Origin: Phycisphaerae bacterium
GTDB taxonomy: Bacteria; Planctomycetota; Phycisphaerae; Phycisphaerales; UBA1924
Direction of reading: 5' to 3'
Length of the DNA stretch: 64,000 nucleotides
Assembly: GCA_016873295.1 (NCBI GenBank)
Contig: VGXM01000008.1
Span: 1 to 64,000, forward strand
Translations under genes and position numbers: made by a program
Shown here: in pieces, positions 44,201 through 53,210 of the stretch
Numbering within the stretch: position 1 is the first letter of the stretch
Layout of the letters: the number at the start of each line of letters is the position of its first letter
Notes under the pieces: generated by a model
What the model was told of the DNA's origin: nothing
What the model saw: only the letters and a program-made list of their open reading frames with translations
Databases searched by the model: none

Positions 44201-44674
44201 GGTCGCAAGGACGGCGCCTTCAAGCTCACCACGGGCGAGATGGTCCACCCCCAGCGCGTCGAGACCACGCTGGTCAACGAGTCGGGGCTGATCGGCGTGG
44301 CGGTCACCGTGGGCAGCGGGCGCGATTACGTCGGCGCCCTGCTCTTCCCCGACCTGCCCCGCCTGCGCCAGTGGGCCCGCGAGCACGGCGTCCCCGAAAA
44401 CGGCGCGCTCGTCGAGCACCCCCTGGTCCACGAGCTCTTCGCCGCCGAGCTGGCCCGCGTCAACGCGCTCATCGAGCCCAAGTACGCCCGCGTGCGCCGG
44501 GCGGCGCTGGCCGACCGCGACCTGAGCCTGGACCGCGGCGAGCTGACCCCGTCCTCCAAGGTCGTGCGCAAGAAGGTGCTGGAGGCCTTCAAGGACCGGA
44601 TCGACGCGCTGTACGAACCCGCCCCGGCGTCTGGCGTCATCGAGGTCGCCGAGCCCAAGTTGCAGGGAGCCTGA
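41264..44674 (+). CDS. Fusion: ketopantoate-reductase-like + DUF2889 + AMP-forming acyl-CoA synthetase
   Basis: One open frame of 1136 codons. Residues 1-380 weakly resemble ketopantoate reductase/6PGDH-like dehydrogenases (PGALGVAFYVHAGAECFIGR, VLLPNGIL, EFDKAMISIVLNVGG), though the first glycine of GxGxxG is a proline. Residues 393-560 match DUF2889 (LVLVGTMLDSDHLIKLELTI, VCREVEGIADRLVGLRV, CSHIKEIATN). From about 570 to the end is a long-chain-type CoA ligase: YTSGTTGSPKGV, GWGLTETSP, GWFHTGDLGEF, GRKDGAFKLTTGE and catalytic lysine in SSKVVRKK. It may activate the aromatic or a side-chain acid. An internal ATG at 42440 with GGGAGGG could start a separate DUF2889-ligase protein. Confidence 0.75.
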   Translation: MLRAGHLGVHPPGALGVAFYVHAGAECFIGRAGDGITPVLKERGHLMLEEGGAARPVPLGGRIFTNLLEADARGALPEVLLACCTPAQVPSLLTDLVRFVESLAERGLVRRAEDLALRFPIVVLLPNGILADQSARIYREQLTESLLLGRLPGLDTSVVDALCDRLVRGVAMQAGGRRGSGADTVYLRKPKGSIIFAGGGAAEQERVDAVLAAHDYPATLVRGVPASRIEFDKAMISIVLNVGGLIHTVRTDGELIDLRMGDLCKDESKAEFVARATRAVFDVGRSCGAYAEADSYDAVWAEHRATILRFADHVTSSLKNFRDALDAGLDSVALMPNEEWILTPLMACAARAGMAGEEALFRGLAGSVRESMARAIRRRKAGPEGEAREGRGMKLTAQRNIAIELFESGVEDLVLVGTMLDSDHLIKLELTIHLPDEQIVRSRLDMIRAPFPVCREVEGIADRLVGLRVQRGVLNEIAARIGGRVGCSHIKEIATNIIYFAASYTMRRRAGLDLVGVDSMYIPTEEKFRRTRELLCNSCLAYSQTTPLGIDVRMGIQRVGEEHSCAIPLGEVEPSLGVVLRERARRWGERVYIRHRDGDAVVEFTWNQFAHRVFQIARHLLDLGLRPGDRVATLCENRVEMYALELAVMSIGGVCVPIFAGYHAPQVAYVLRHARPRFLVVSGPHQLEKIERDRYPWIERVFCIDVTPGARAWGAHDLGALTGEGGAPPGRLETRVQAVKPQDRALIMYTSGTTGSPKGVCLAHRNLISQQKALSLLWDVTERDVFLSYLPWHHSFGGLFERLMTLYSGAELCLDDARGRDIERLMENWRTFRPTVFFSVPRVHGQVVAFCRDNAEAADLVFGGRLRFVFTAAAPLPAPIEAAYREHGVPVLEGWGLTETSPCVTVRTAEHPWRSGYVGFPIPGVSVRIGPDQQIMVKGPNVMEGYLDDEEATAHVIDADGWFHTGDLGEFTKDGLRILGRKDGAFKLTTGEMVHPQRVETTLVNESGLIGVAVTVGSGRDYVGALLFPDLPRLRQWAREHGVPENGALVEHPLVHELFAAELARVNALIEPKYARVRRAALADRDLSLDRGELTPSSKVVRKKVLEAFKDRIDALYEPAPASGVIEVAEPKLQGA

Positions 44675-44677
44675 GCC

Positions 44678-45946
44678 GTGCCCGCCCCCAACCCCCACAG
44701 CGTCGTGATCACCGGATCGGCCCGCACGCCCCTCGGGGTCAAGTGCGGCACGCTCAGCCGCTTCTCCGCCGAGGACCTGGCCGTGTTCGCCGGCGAGGAA
44801 GCGATCCGGCGCTGCGGCATCCCGCGCGAGCACGTCGACTCGGTGGTGGGGGCCAACGTCTACCAGTTCACGGCCCCCGGGGCCCAGGACCTGTACTTCC
44901 CGCGGAACGTCGGGCTGCGCTGCGGGCTGCGCGAGGACGCCCCCGCCCTCATGGTGCAGCGGATCTGCGGCTCGGGCCTCCAGACGCTCATCACGGCGAT
45001 GCAGCAGATCCTGATGCCCGAGGCGCTGGACGGCACGCGGGCCGTGCTCTGCGTCGCGGGGGAGACCATGTCGCGCTGCCCCCGCATCGACCGGGCCCCG
45101 CGCCGGTCGGGGGCCGCCTTCTGGGAGTTCGCCGGCGAGGGCCCGCTGGAGGATTCCATCCTCGCCTCGTTGAACCACGACCTGGCCCGCACCGCCATGA
45201 TGCGCACCGCCGACGAGTACGGGGCCCGCATGGGCGTCACCCGCCGCGAGTGCGACCAGTTCGCGGAGGAATCCCACCGGCGGGCCCGGGCGGCGCGGCA
45301 GGCGAGCTGGTTCAACGGCGGGGACGCGCTCCGCGGCATGTTCGAGCTGGCCGCCACCGACGGCGAGGGGCGGGGCGTCCGCATGGCCCGCGACGAGTGC
45401 GTGCGCGAGACGTCCCTGGCGGTCCTGGAGGCGCTCCCGGGCCTCACCCCCAACAAGCTGGTCTCGCCCGGCAACGCCAGCGAGATCGCCGACGGAGCCG
45501 CGGCCGCCGTCGTCTGTTCCCGACAACGCGCCGAAGAGCTGGGCCTCCCCGCGCGTTGGGAGATCGCGGGGTACGGGGTGTGCGGCGTGGACCCGCGCGT
45601 GATGGGGCGGGGCCCGGTGCCCGCGATCCAGCGGGCCGTCGCCCGCGCGGGGCTCGCCCTCGCCGACGTCGGCCTGTGGGAGATCAACGAGGCCTTCGCC
45701 GCCCAGTACCTCGGGGTCGAGAAGGAACTGAAGCTGGACCGGCGCCTCGTCAACGTCAACGGCGGCGCGGTCGCCATCGGGCACCCCTTGGCCGCGACCG
45801 GCCTCCGCATGATCGCCGACCTGATCCACGAGATGGAGCGTCGCGGCGTGAAGCACGGGTGCGCCTCGGCCTGCATCGGCGGGGGGCAGGGGGCCGCGGT
45901 CGTGGTCCGCGACCTGGAACCCAACGGAAGGAGCGGCCAGCGATGA
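44678..45946 (+). CDS. Thiolase (acetyl-CoA C-acyltransferase)
   Basis: A 422-residue thiolase starting with GTG, three bases after the ligase fusion. Nucleophile cysteine in QRICGSGLQTL near residue 94; AGETMSRCP; SPGNASEIADGAAAAV, where most relatives have N-D-G instead of A-D-G; catalytic NVNGGAVAIGHPLAATG and CIGGGQG near the end. Within this operon it would split the 3-oxoacyl-CoA that follows 3-hydroxypimelyl-CoA oxidation, giving acetyl-CoA and glutaryl-CoA. The stop overlaps the next start as ATGA. Confidence 0.88.
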   Translation: MPAPNPHSVVITGSARTPLGVKCGTLSRFSAEDLAVFAGEEAIRRCGIPREHVDSVVGANVYQFTAPGAQDLYFPRNVGLRCGLREDAPALMVQRICGSGLQTLITAMQQILMPEALDGTRAVLCVAGETMSRCPRIDRAPRRSGAAFWEFAGEGPLEDSILASLNHDLARTAMMRTADEYGARMGVTRRECDQFAEESHRRARAARQASWFNGGDALRGMFELAATDGEGRGVRMARDECVRETSLAVLEALPGLTPNKLVSPGNASEIADGAAAAVVCSRQRAEELGLPARWEIAGYGVCGVDPRVMGRGPVPAIQRAVARAGLALADVGLWEINEAFAAQYLGVEKELKLDRRLVNVNGGAVAIGHPLAATGLRMIADLIHEMERRGVKHGCASACIGGGQGAAVVVRDLEPNGRSGQR

Positions 45947-48432
45947 AACGCGCCTTCGCCTTCGGCGACAAGTCCCTCGACCCCGCGGTGCGCCGCGTCA
46001 ACCAGGTGCGCCGCGCCGCCGTCATCGGCGCCGGCACCATGGGACAGGGCATCGCCATCGACCTGCTCCGCAAGACCGACTGGCACGTGACGCTGCTGGA
46101 CGTTCGCGACGAGGCGCTCAACGGCGCGCGGTCGCGGCTGGCGGGCCTGTGGGCCGCCGACGCCGCCGCCGGGCGCATCCGCCCCGAGGACGCGCGCGCC
46201 CTGGAGGCCCGGGTGACCTGCACCCGGGACTACGCCGGGCTGCGCGAGTGCGACATCGTCTGGGAGGCCGCCACCGAGCGCGCGGAGGTCAAGAGCGCCA
46301 TCTTCAAGGCCATCGAGAAGGCGATCGACCCGGCCCGCCTGGCCGCGGTCTTCTCCAACACCTCGTCGCACACCACCGAGGAACTCGCCCTCCTCTTCTC
46401 CACCGAGGCCCTGCGCGAGAAGTTCCTGACGGTGCACGGCTACTACCCCTTCGAGGCCAACCGCCTCCTCGACGTGATGCGCGGGCCCTTCGCCTCCGCC
46501 GACACCTTTGCCTTCGGCGTGGTCGTCGCCGACCAGGTCCTGGAGAAGACCGCCATCGCGCTGGAACGCGACCACCACGGCTACATCACCGACCCCGTCT
46601 TCCAGGCCATGGGCGCCGTCGTGTCGTGGGACGTGCGCTCCGCCTCGGACCTGGTCTCCCTGGGCGGCGTGTGGACGCTCTTCACCGCCAACCCCTTCCT
46701 GGTGCTCGACCAGACCGGGCACATGCCCTACACCGAGTCCAGCCGCCACCTCGGGGACGCCCTCCCCGCGACCGACCGCCTCCGCGGGCTGTACAAGCGC
46801 GACGGCGTGCACTACCCGGCGTGGATCGCCGCGCTCGAGAAGGACGGGCGGATCGGGATCGCCTCGCCCCAGCGCCGCGGCTTCTACGCCTGGAGCGAGG
46901 GCGACCGCCCCCGCGCCACCGCGATCCTCGACCCGGGCACGGGCCAGTACGTCCCCATCCCCGAGCCCTCGCGGCGCGACTTCTGGTCGTATTTCGAGGC
47001 CGCCGAGCGCGACCGCCGCGCCGGGACGATCAAGAGCGCCGAGTCGCTCGTGTTCGTGGCGGGGGCCGACGACGCGGGCGGGCGGGCCTTCCGCAAGTAC
47101 GTCTTCCCGATCCTCCTGTACGCCCTGGACATGGTGCAGGACGGGTACGCCACGCCCGGGCAGGTCAACGCCTGCACCCGCGCGGGCCTGCGCTTCAAGG
47201 TCGGGATGATCGAGGCGGTCGACGCGCTCATCGCCCACTACACCATCGACGGGCTGCTGGAGCTGGTCCGACGCGCCCGCGACGAGAACGCCGACGATCC
47301 GCACGCGGCGGCCCTCCTCGACACCGACGGCGTGGCGGGGCCCCGAGCCGGCAAGCCCTGCCTGCTCCACGCGCTCCGCAAGCGCAACCGCGATGCGCTG
47401 CTCGGCTACGGGCAGTTCTACCGCACGCCCGTCGCCGAGCTGGACCTGGCCACCGGCGCGTACGTGGGCAGCTACCCCGAGCTGAAGTTCGTGGAGCCCT
47501 CGTCCCGCGACCGGGTGGTGAGCATCGTGTTCAACAACCCCCTGCGCGGCAACGTGTTCAACAAGGCGGTGATCGACCAGCTCGGGCACGCCTTCCACCG
47601 GGCCCTGGACCTGCACCGGGCCGGGCGGTGCGGGGCCGTGCTCTTCACCGCGGCCGGCGCGGGCATGCGCATGCTCGGGGCCGACGCCCGCGAGTTCAAC
47701 CGCGGCTGGTTCGAGGCGGACAAGGGCTACGCGCCGCTGACGGAGGACCAGGCCGCCGCCTCCAGCCGCAACGCCGTCGGGCTCTTCCGGATCATCCAGA
47801 CCAGCCCGCTCCCCACGATCGGGGTGTTCGGCGAGAAGTGGGGGGGCGGGGCCGAGTTCACGTATTACCTCGACCTGCGCTACGACGTGCGCCAGGTCGG
47901 CATGGTCTTCGACCCGCTCGACCGCGCCTCGCACTGGACCCAGAAGAACACCTACAACCAGCCCGAGATCGACTACGCCATCCTCGCGGGCTTCGGCGGC
48001 CCGGGCGAGCTCCGCCGGCTGGGCATGGGCGACTCGGCCGTCTTCGAGCTCTTCGACCAGGGCATGACCGCGGACCGGGCCCACCAGGTCGGGCTCTCCA
48101 ACGGCGTGTTCGACGACGAGCACGAGGCGCTGCGGCGCGGCTACGAGCGGGCCCGCCAGATGGCCAAGGACCCGCCCTACTCCCGCGCCCTCTTCAAGAA
48201 GGAACTGGCCCGCGGTATCGACGACCAGGCCCTGGCCCGCGAGACCGGCGAGACCTTCAACCCGCGCAAGAACCCGTACATCCGCTCGGGCCTGGTCCGC
48301 CTGCTCGACCGCGCCGGGCGGCCGCCGCCGATGGACTACGCCGTGAATGGCATCGAACTGCCCGGCTGGCAGTACCCCGCGGGCCACGGGCTCGCCGACC
48401 CGGAGACCGAGACCAAGGGAGGAACCCCATGA
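45943..48432 (+). CDS. 3-hydroxyacyl-CoA dehydrogenase / crotonase fusion (FadN order)
   Basis: 829 residues. The NAD Rossmann domain comes first (AAVIGAGTMGQGIAIDL near residue 24), then EAATERAEVKS, FSNTSSHTTEEL and GYYPFEANRLLDV, with two dehydrogenase helical domains up to about 480. A C-terminal crotonase-like domain runs from about 510 (VSIVFNNPLRGNVF, GVFGEKWGGGAEFTYYLDLR). The domain order is that of FadN-type proteins and the reverse of FadB. It should oxidise 3-hydroxypimelyl-CoA and possibly hydrate an enoyl-CoA. It is coupled by ATGA to genes on both sides. Confidence 0.85.
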   Translation: MKRAFAFGDKSLDPAVRRVNQVRRAAVIGAGTMGQGIAIDLLRKTDWHVTLLDVRDEALNGARSRLAGLWAADAAAGRIRPEDARALEARVTCTRDYAGLRECDIVWEAATERAEVKSAIFKAIEKAIDPARLAAVFSNTSSHTTEELALLFSTEALREKFLTVHGYYPFEANRLLDVMRGPFASADTFAFGVVVADQVLEKTAIALERDHHGYITDPVFQAMGAVVSWDVRSASDLVSLGGVWTLFTANPFLVLDQTGHMPYTESSRHLGDALPATDRLRGLYKRDGVHYPAWIAALEKDGRIGIASPQRRGFYAWSEGDRPRATAILDPGTGQYVPIPEPSRRDFWSYFEAAERDRRAGTIKSAESLVFVAGADDAGGRAFRKYVFPILLYALDMVQDGYATPGQVNACTRAGLRFKVGMIEAVDALIAHYTIDGLLELVRRARDENADDPHAAALLDTDGVAGPRAGKPCLLHALRKRNRDALLGYGQFYRTPVAELDLATGAYVGSYPELKFVEPSSRDRVVSIVFNNPLRGNVFNKAVIDQLGHAFHRALDLHRAGRCGAVLFTAAGAGMRMLGADAREFNRGWFEADKGYAPLTEDQAAASSRNAVGLFRIIQTSPLPTIGVFGEKWGGGAEFTYYLDLRYDVRQVGMVFDPLDRASHWTQKNTYNQPEIDYAILAGFGGPGELRRLGMGDSAVFELFDQGMTADRAHQVGLSNGVFDDEHEALRRGYERARQMAKDPPYSRALFKKELARGIDDQALARETGETFNPRKNPYIRSGLVRLLDRAGRPPPMDYAVNGIELPGWQYPAGHGLADPETETKGGTP

Positions 48433-49586
48433 CCGTCGTCGACGACGCCGTGCAACAGTGCCGCGACCTGCTCGACCTTCTCCCGGCGGAGGCGCTGGCC
48501 AGGGCCCAGGAGCGTCACCCTCGTGTCGCCGGGTTCGCGGTCTTCCCCGTCTACGCCCCGGTCGAGATCATCCACGCCGCGGGGCTGATGCCCCTGGGCC
48601 TCTTCGGCGTGGGGAACAAGCTGGAGATCACCAACGCCGACTCGCGCTTCCAGTCCTTCATCTGCTCCATCGCCAAGAGCACGCTGGAGCTGTTCCTGCG
48701 GAACGAGATGAAGGGCTTCACGGGGGCGGTGTTCAGTTCCATCTGCGACGTGGCCCGCAACCTCGCCAGCGTCGCGGGGCGGAACGCGCCGGGCATGTAC
48801 CTGGAGTACCTGCACCTGCCGCAGAGCTCTCCGACGGAGGCCTGCCGCGAGTTCACGCGCTCCGAGTTCCGGCGCTTCCGCGACAACCTCGGGGCCCGGA
48901 CGGGCCGCCCGATCACCGACGACGCCGTCGCCCGCAGCCTCGGGCTCTACAACCGCGTCCGGGCCCTGACCCGCCAGTTGTACCAGGAGCGTCGGCATCG
49001 CCCCGGGGTGCTGAGCGCGGCGGAGCTGTTCACCGTGGCGCAGGCCTGCACGCGGTTGATGCCCGAGGACGCCATCCCGCTGCTCGAAGACCTGGCGGCC
49101 TCCCTGCCCATGCGCAAGCCGGTCAGCCGCGACTGCGTCCGCGTCGTGATCGAGGGCTCCTTCTGCGAGCAGCCGCCCATCGAGCTGATCGAGGCGATCG
49201 AGGCCGCCGGGTGCCACGTCGTCGACGACGACCTGGTCGTGGGCTGGCGGCTCTTCAGGCACGACGTGCCCGCGGGCCCCGACCCCGTCGCGGCCCTCGC
49301 CGACGCCTACGTCGCCGACTCCTGCTACACCTCGGTCCGGTTCAACGCGGCCCAGCCGCGGACGACCGGGCTTCTCCGCCGCGCCAAGGACGCCGGCGCC
49401 GACGCGGTCGTCTTCGCCGCCGCCAAGTTCTGCGAGCCCGCGCTGCTCGACTACGTCCTGTTCCGCAAGGCGCTCGACGAGCAGGGCGTCCCGCACCTGA
49501 AGATCGAGTTCGAAGAGAAGATGTGGACCTTCGACCGCCTCCGCACCGAGGTCGAGACGTTCACCGAATCCATGCTGTTCGAGTGA
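48429..49586 (+). CDS. bcrC: Benzoyl-CoA reductase subunit C
   Basis: A catalytic-half subunit of ATP-dependent benzoyl-CoA reductase (BadD/BzdN family), 385 residues. It shows VFPVYAPVEIIHAAGLMPLGLFG, DSRFQSFICSIAKSTLEL, SSICDVARNLASV, EGSFCEQPP, and the C-terminal AAKFCEPALLDY with EFEEKMWTFD. The conserved cysteines bind the [4Fe-4S] cluster next to the substrate site. GGAGGAA lies five bases before ATG 48429, and the start overlaps the upstream stop. Order C-B-A-D matches Thauera and Rhodopseudomonas clusters. Confidence 0.92.
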   Translation: MTVVDDAVQQCRDLLDLLPAEALARAQERHPRVAGFAVFPVYAPVEIIHAAGLMPLGLFGVGNKLEITNADSRFQSFICSIAKSTLELFLRNEMKGFTGAVFSSICDVARNLASVAGRNAPGMYLEYLHLPQSSPTEACREFTRSEFRRFRDNLGARTGRPITDDAVARSLGLYNRVRALTRQLYQERRHRPGVLSAAELFTVAQACTRLMPEDAIPLLEDLAASLPMRKPVSRDCVRVVIEGSFCEQPPIELIEAIEAAGCHVVDDDLVVGWRLFRHDVPAGPDPVAALADAYVADSCYTSVRFNAAQPRTTGLLRRAKDAGADAVVFAAAKFCEPALLDYVLFRKALDEQGVPHLKIEFEEKMWTFDRLRTEVETFTESMLFE

Positions 49587-49596
49587 GGAGCCACCC

Positions 49597-50940
49597 ATGA
49601 CCACCGGCACCAAGGCGCCCCCCGTGTCCGCCACCGTCTCGGCCCCCGCCAAGCCCTCGGCGTCCGCCGCCCGGGACTACCGCGGCGTCGTGCACGACCT
49701 CTCCAAGACCGTCATGACCGACTGGATGAACCAGCTCCAGGCCGCCGTCCACGACGGCACGCCCACCGCCTACCTCATGATCAGCGGCAACTGCGTCGAG
49801 ATCCTCCGCTGCTTCGACATCCTCCCCGTCTTCCCCGAGATCAACGCCCTCCAGCTCGCCATCCGCAAGAAGGCCCTCCCCTACATCCTCAAGGCCGAGG
49901 AGATCGGGTACGCCTCAGACAACTGCGCCTACGTCAAGGCCGACATGGGCTACACGCTCTCGGGCGGCGTGGGCGAAGAGGGCACCATGCCCAAGCCCAG
50001 ACTCATCGTCTGCAACTTCGTGGGGTGCAACGTCTACATCAAGTGGTTCGAGCAGTGCGCCGCCATGATGGACGTGCCCCTCACCATGATCGACATCCCC
50101 TTCGTCCGCGAGAACCAGCCCTCGCCCGACGACGTCCGCTACGTCATGGCCCAGCTCCGCACCCTCATCGAGGACTGCGAGAAGCTGACCGGGAGGAAGT
50201 TCGACATCGACCGCCTCCGCGAGATCCTGGCCTACTCGGCCCGGGCCGAGGAGGGCTGGGCCCTGGCCAAGTCCCTCTGCCGGGCCCGCCCCTCGCCCTT
50301 CGACTGCTACTTCGACTCCATCAACATGATGGGCCCGATCAACGCCCTGAGGGGGACGAAGGCGGCGGCGGACTTCTTCGACGGGGCCGTCGCCCACTAC
50401 CAGAAGATGGTCGACGAGGGCGTCGGGGCCCTGGACGAGGAGAAGTTCCGCATCGTGGTCGAGGGCCCGCCGCCGTACCCCTACTACCGCAACTTCCGCA
50501 ACCTCTTCGAGAAGTGGAAGGCCGTCGCCGTGCAGAGCACCTACTCCACGGTCGGCGGGACCTGGGAGTTCGGGTTCCGGCACGACCCGGAGCGTCCGCT
50601 CGAGTCGATCGCCGAGCAGATGCTGATGCACAACCTGTGCAACCGGACCATGACGGAGCGGTACGCGCAGATCCGGGCCTACGTCGAGCGCTGGCACGCC
50701 GACGCCCTGGTCATCCACAGCGTCAAGTCGTGCCGGCTCTTCTCCGCCGGGCAGGGGGACATGCGCGAGTACTTCACCAAGGAGCTGGGCGTGCCCACGC
50801 TCATGGTCGAGTCCGACCTGGAGGACCCGAGGTACTACGCCGAGGCCCAGATGAAGAACCGCATCGACGCCTTCTTCGAGTCGCTCGAATACAAGCGGAT
50901 CCGCGAGGGCGCGCCGCAGCCCGCAGGGAGCCAGCCATGA
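49597..50940 (+). CDS. bcrB: Benzoyl-CoA reductase subunit B
   Basis: Partner of BcrC in the catalytic module, 447 residues (BadE/BzdO family). An Ala/Pro-rich leader of about 25 residues precedes the conserved part. Motifs: [67 protein letters not shown] and [17 protein letters not shown]. The three conserved cysteines hold the second [4Fe-4S] cluster. It follows bcrC by ten bases with a GAGG site. Confidence 0.92.
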   Translation: MTTGTKAPPVSATVSAPAKPSASAARDYRGVVHDLSKTVMTDWMNQLQAAVHDGTPTAYLMISGNCVEILRCFDILPVFPEINALQLAIRKKALPYILKAEEIGYASDNCAYVKADMGYTLSGGVGEEGTMPKPRLIVCNFVGCNVYIKWFEQCAAMMDVPLTMIDIPFVRENQPSPDDVRYVMAQLRTLIEDCEKLTGRKFDIDRLREILAYSARAEEGWALAKSLCRARPSPFDCYFDSINMMGPINALRGTKAAADFFDGAVAHYQKMVDEGVGALDEEKFRIVVEGPPPYPYYRNFRNLFEKWKAVAVQSTYSTVGGTWEFGFRHDPERPLESIAEQMLMHNLCNRTMTERYAQIRAYVERWHADALVIHSVKSCRLFSAGQGDMREYFTKELGVPTLMVESDLEDPRYYAEAQMKNRIDAFFESLEYKRIREGAPQPAGSQP

Positions 50941-51776
50941 TGTACGCCGCAGGAATCGACGTCGGGAGCACCCAGACCAAGGCCGTCCTGATGGACACGG
51001 CCCGGGGCGTGGTGGCGCGCACGCTCATCCCCACGGGCGCCAACGTGAAGCAGGCCGGTCAGCGGGCCCTGGACGCCATCGTCGCCGAGGCCGGCGTCCC
51101 CCGCCAGAGCGTGGGGTACGTGGTGGGCACCGGCTACGGGCGCTACAAGATCGAGGCCGGCGACGCCCAGGTCACCGAGATCTCCTGCCACGCCCGCGGG
51201 GCCCAGATGGTCTTCCCCCTCACCCGCACCGTCATCGACATGGGCGGGCAGGACACCAAGGCCATCAAGGTCGGGCCCGAGGGCAACGTCCTCGACTTCT
51301 GCATGAACGACAAGTGCGCCGCGGGCACGGGCCGCTTCCTCGCCGCCGCCGCCGACGTCCTGGGCCTCACCCTGGACGAGATCGGCGACATCTCGCTGCG
51401 CGGCACGCGCCCCATCCGCCTCACCAGCGTCTGCACCGTCTTCGTCGAGTCCGACATCATGTCCTACATGGCCCAGAAGAAGAAGGTCGAGGACATCCTC
51501 GCCGGCGTCCACCAGGCCATCGCCACGCGCACCATCAGCCTCGTCCGACGCACGGGCGTGGAGCAGGAGATCACCTTCACGGGCGGCGTGGCCCGCAACA
51601 TCGGCATGGTCCGCGCGCTCGAGGAGAAGCTCGGTTCGCGCGTCAACGTCGGGCCCGACTCGCACTACATGGGCGCCCTGGGCGCCGCCCTCTTCGCCGC
51701 CGACAAGGTCATCGCGCAGGAGGCCGGCGCCGCCAAGGTCGTCGGCGAGCCGGTCGCCTGGTCCGACGGGCAGTAA
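50937..51776 (+). CDS. bcrA: Benzoyl-CoA reductase subunit A (ATPase)
   Basis: ATP-hydrolysing activase subunit (BadF/BzdP family), 279 residues. [46 protein letters not shown], the Fe-S ligands KCAAGTGRF and [11 protein letters not shown], then [12 protein letters not shown] and [12 protein letters not shown]. It is short compared with Thauera BcrA and closer in size to the Azoarcus-type subunit. ATGA overlap with bcrB. With BcrD it forms the module that passes electrons at the cost of ATP to the BC module. Confidence 0.92.
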   Translation: MMYAAGIDVGSTQTKAVLMDTARGVVARTLIPTGANVKQAGQRALDAIVAEAGVPRQSVGYVVGTGYGRYKIEAGDAQVTEISCHARGAQMVFPLTRTVIDMGGQDTKAIKVGPEGNVLDFCMNDKCAAGTGRFLAAAADVLGLTLDEIGDISLRGTRPIRLTSVCTVFVESDIMSYMAQKKKVEDILAGVHQAIATRTISLVRRTGVEQEITFTGGVARNIGMVRALEEKLGSRVNVGPDSHYMGALGAALFAADKVIAQEAGAAKVVGEPVAWSDGQ

Positions 51777-51814
51777 CAGACAGTTCGGCCCGCGCAGGGC
51801 CAGGGAGCACACCG

Positions 51815-52618
51815 ATGGCGTACATCGCAGGAGTGGACCTCGGCAGCGGCGGCACCAAAACCGTCATCATCGACGACCAGCGCCGCATCCTCGGCACCGG
51901 CAACGCCCGCAGCCAGGCGGATTTCGACGCCGTCGCCCGCAAGTCGCTCGCGGAGGCCTGCGCCGCCGCCGGCATCGCGCGCGAGCAGGTCGAGTACGTC
52001 GCCGCCACCGGGCTGGGACGCTACAGCCTCGACGACCGCGACATCCAGATCACCGAGCTCACCTGCGCCGCCCGCGGCGCCCACGCCTTCTTCCCCGAGG
52101 CACGCTTCGTCCTGGACATGGGCGCCCAGTGCACCCGCGCCCTCTCCCTCCGCGAGGGCGGCAAGGTCAAGGCCTTCCGAACCAACGAGAAGTGCGCCGC
52201 CGGCTCGGGCGGGTTCCTCGAACGCGTCGCCCGCTACCTCGAGGTCCCCCTCGCCGACCTGGGCCGCGTCTCCATGCAGGCCGACGACCCCCAGCCCATC
52301 TCCAGCGTCTGCGCCGTCCTCGCCGAGTCCGAGATCATCAACCACGTCTCCGAGGGCAAGACCATCCCCAACATCGTCCGCGGAGCCCACAACTCCCTCG
52401 CCGAACGCTCCCTCGCCCAGCTCAAGCTCGTCGGCGTCGACGGCCCCGTGGCGTTCATCGGCGGCGTCGCCCTGCAGCAGGGCATGGTCGAGGCCTGCAA
52501 GGAGAAGTTCCGCCAGCCCGTCCTCGTCGCTCAGCACCCCCTCCACGTCGTCGCCTACGGCGCCGCCCTCCTCGGCCTCACCCGCTGGCAGAAGCGGGCC
52601 GCCCCCGCCATGGCCTGA
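51815..52618 (+). CDS. bcrD: Benzoyl-CoA reductase subunit D (ATPase)
   Basis: Second ASKHA activase subunit (BadG/BzdQ family), 267 residues. GVDLGSGGTKTVIID, AATGLGRYS, TELTCAARGAHAFF, then DMGAQCTRALSL where BcrA-type subunits have DMGGQDTK; such divergence is usual for BcrD. KCAAGSGGFLE and SSVCAVLAESEI carry the cluster cysteines; GGVALQQGM and GAALLGL end the domain. GGGAG precedes ATG 51815. It is the last of the four reductase genes. Confidence 0.9.
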   Translation: MAYIAGVDLGSGGTKTVIIDDQRRILGTGNARSQADFDAVARKSLAEACAAAGIAREQVEYVAATGLGRYSLDDRDIQITELTCAARGAHAFFPEARFVLDMGAQCTRALSLREGGKVKAFRTNEKCAAGSGGFLERVARYLEVPLADLGRVSMQADDPQPISSVCAVLAESEIINHVSEGKTIPNIVRGAHNSLAERSLAQLKLVGVDGPVAFIGGVALQQGMVEACKEKFRQPVLVAQHPLHVVAYGAALLGLTRWQKRAAPAMA

Positions 52619-52634
52619 CCCCCACGGAGCCCCG

Positions 52635-53210
52635 ATGAGCAACACCCGCAGCCTCCGCGAAGAGCACCAGGTCATCCTCAAGGTCCTCGACTGCTTCGAG
52701 GTCGCCCTCACGCGGGCCCGGGCCGACGGCGTGGTCACCAGCGACATCTTCGCCCCCTTCGTCGAGTTCTTCCGCGGCTTCGCCGACCGCTGCCACCACT
52801 GCAAGGAGGAGGACGAGCTCTTCCCCTGCCTCAACGCCTGCGGAATGCCCCGCGACGTCGGGCCCATCGCCGTCATGCTCCACGAGCACCGCGTCGGGCG
52901 GGCCCACGTCCGCGCCATCGCCGAGAGCCTCCCCGCCGCCGACGACGCCGACGCCGCCGCACGCCAGGCCGTCCTCCAGCACGGCTTCGCCTTCCTCGAG
53001 ATGCTCCGCAACCACATCTTCAAGGAGGACCACGTGCTCTTCGACATGGCCGACCAGATGGTGGAGGGCTCCGCCGCCGCCGCACTCGCCGACGCCTACC
53101 GCGCCCGCGAGGTGAGCCCGGACTACCAGCAAACCCACGACCGCTGCGCCCGCATCGCCCGCGAGCTCCGGGAGCGGTACGGGTCGGCGGCGCGCGGCAC
53201 GTCGCCATGA
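52635..53210 (+). CDS. Hemerythrin HHE-domain protein
   Basis: A 191-residue four-helix protein. The metal ligands appear as LREEHQVI, HHCKEEDELF, MLHEHR-x-x-x-x-H and HIFKEDHVLFDMA. Hemerythrin domains bind a di-iron centre and O2 or sense iron/oxygen. Placed 16 bases after bcrD and overlapping xdhC by four bases, it probably protects or signals for the oxygen-labile reductase; this is inference from position. Confidence 0.87.
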   Translation: MSNTRSLREEHQVILKVLDCFEVALTRARADGVVTSDIFAPFVEFFRGFADRCHHCKEEDELFPCLNACGMPRDVGPIAVMLHEHRVGRAHVRAIAESLPAADDADAAARQAVLQHGFAFLEMLRNHIFKEDHVLFDMADQMVEGSAAAALADAYRAREVSPDYQQTHDRCARIARELRERYGSAARGTSP

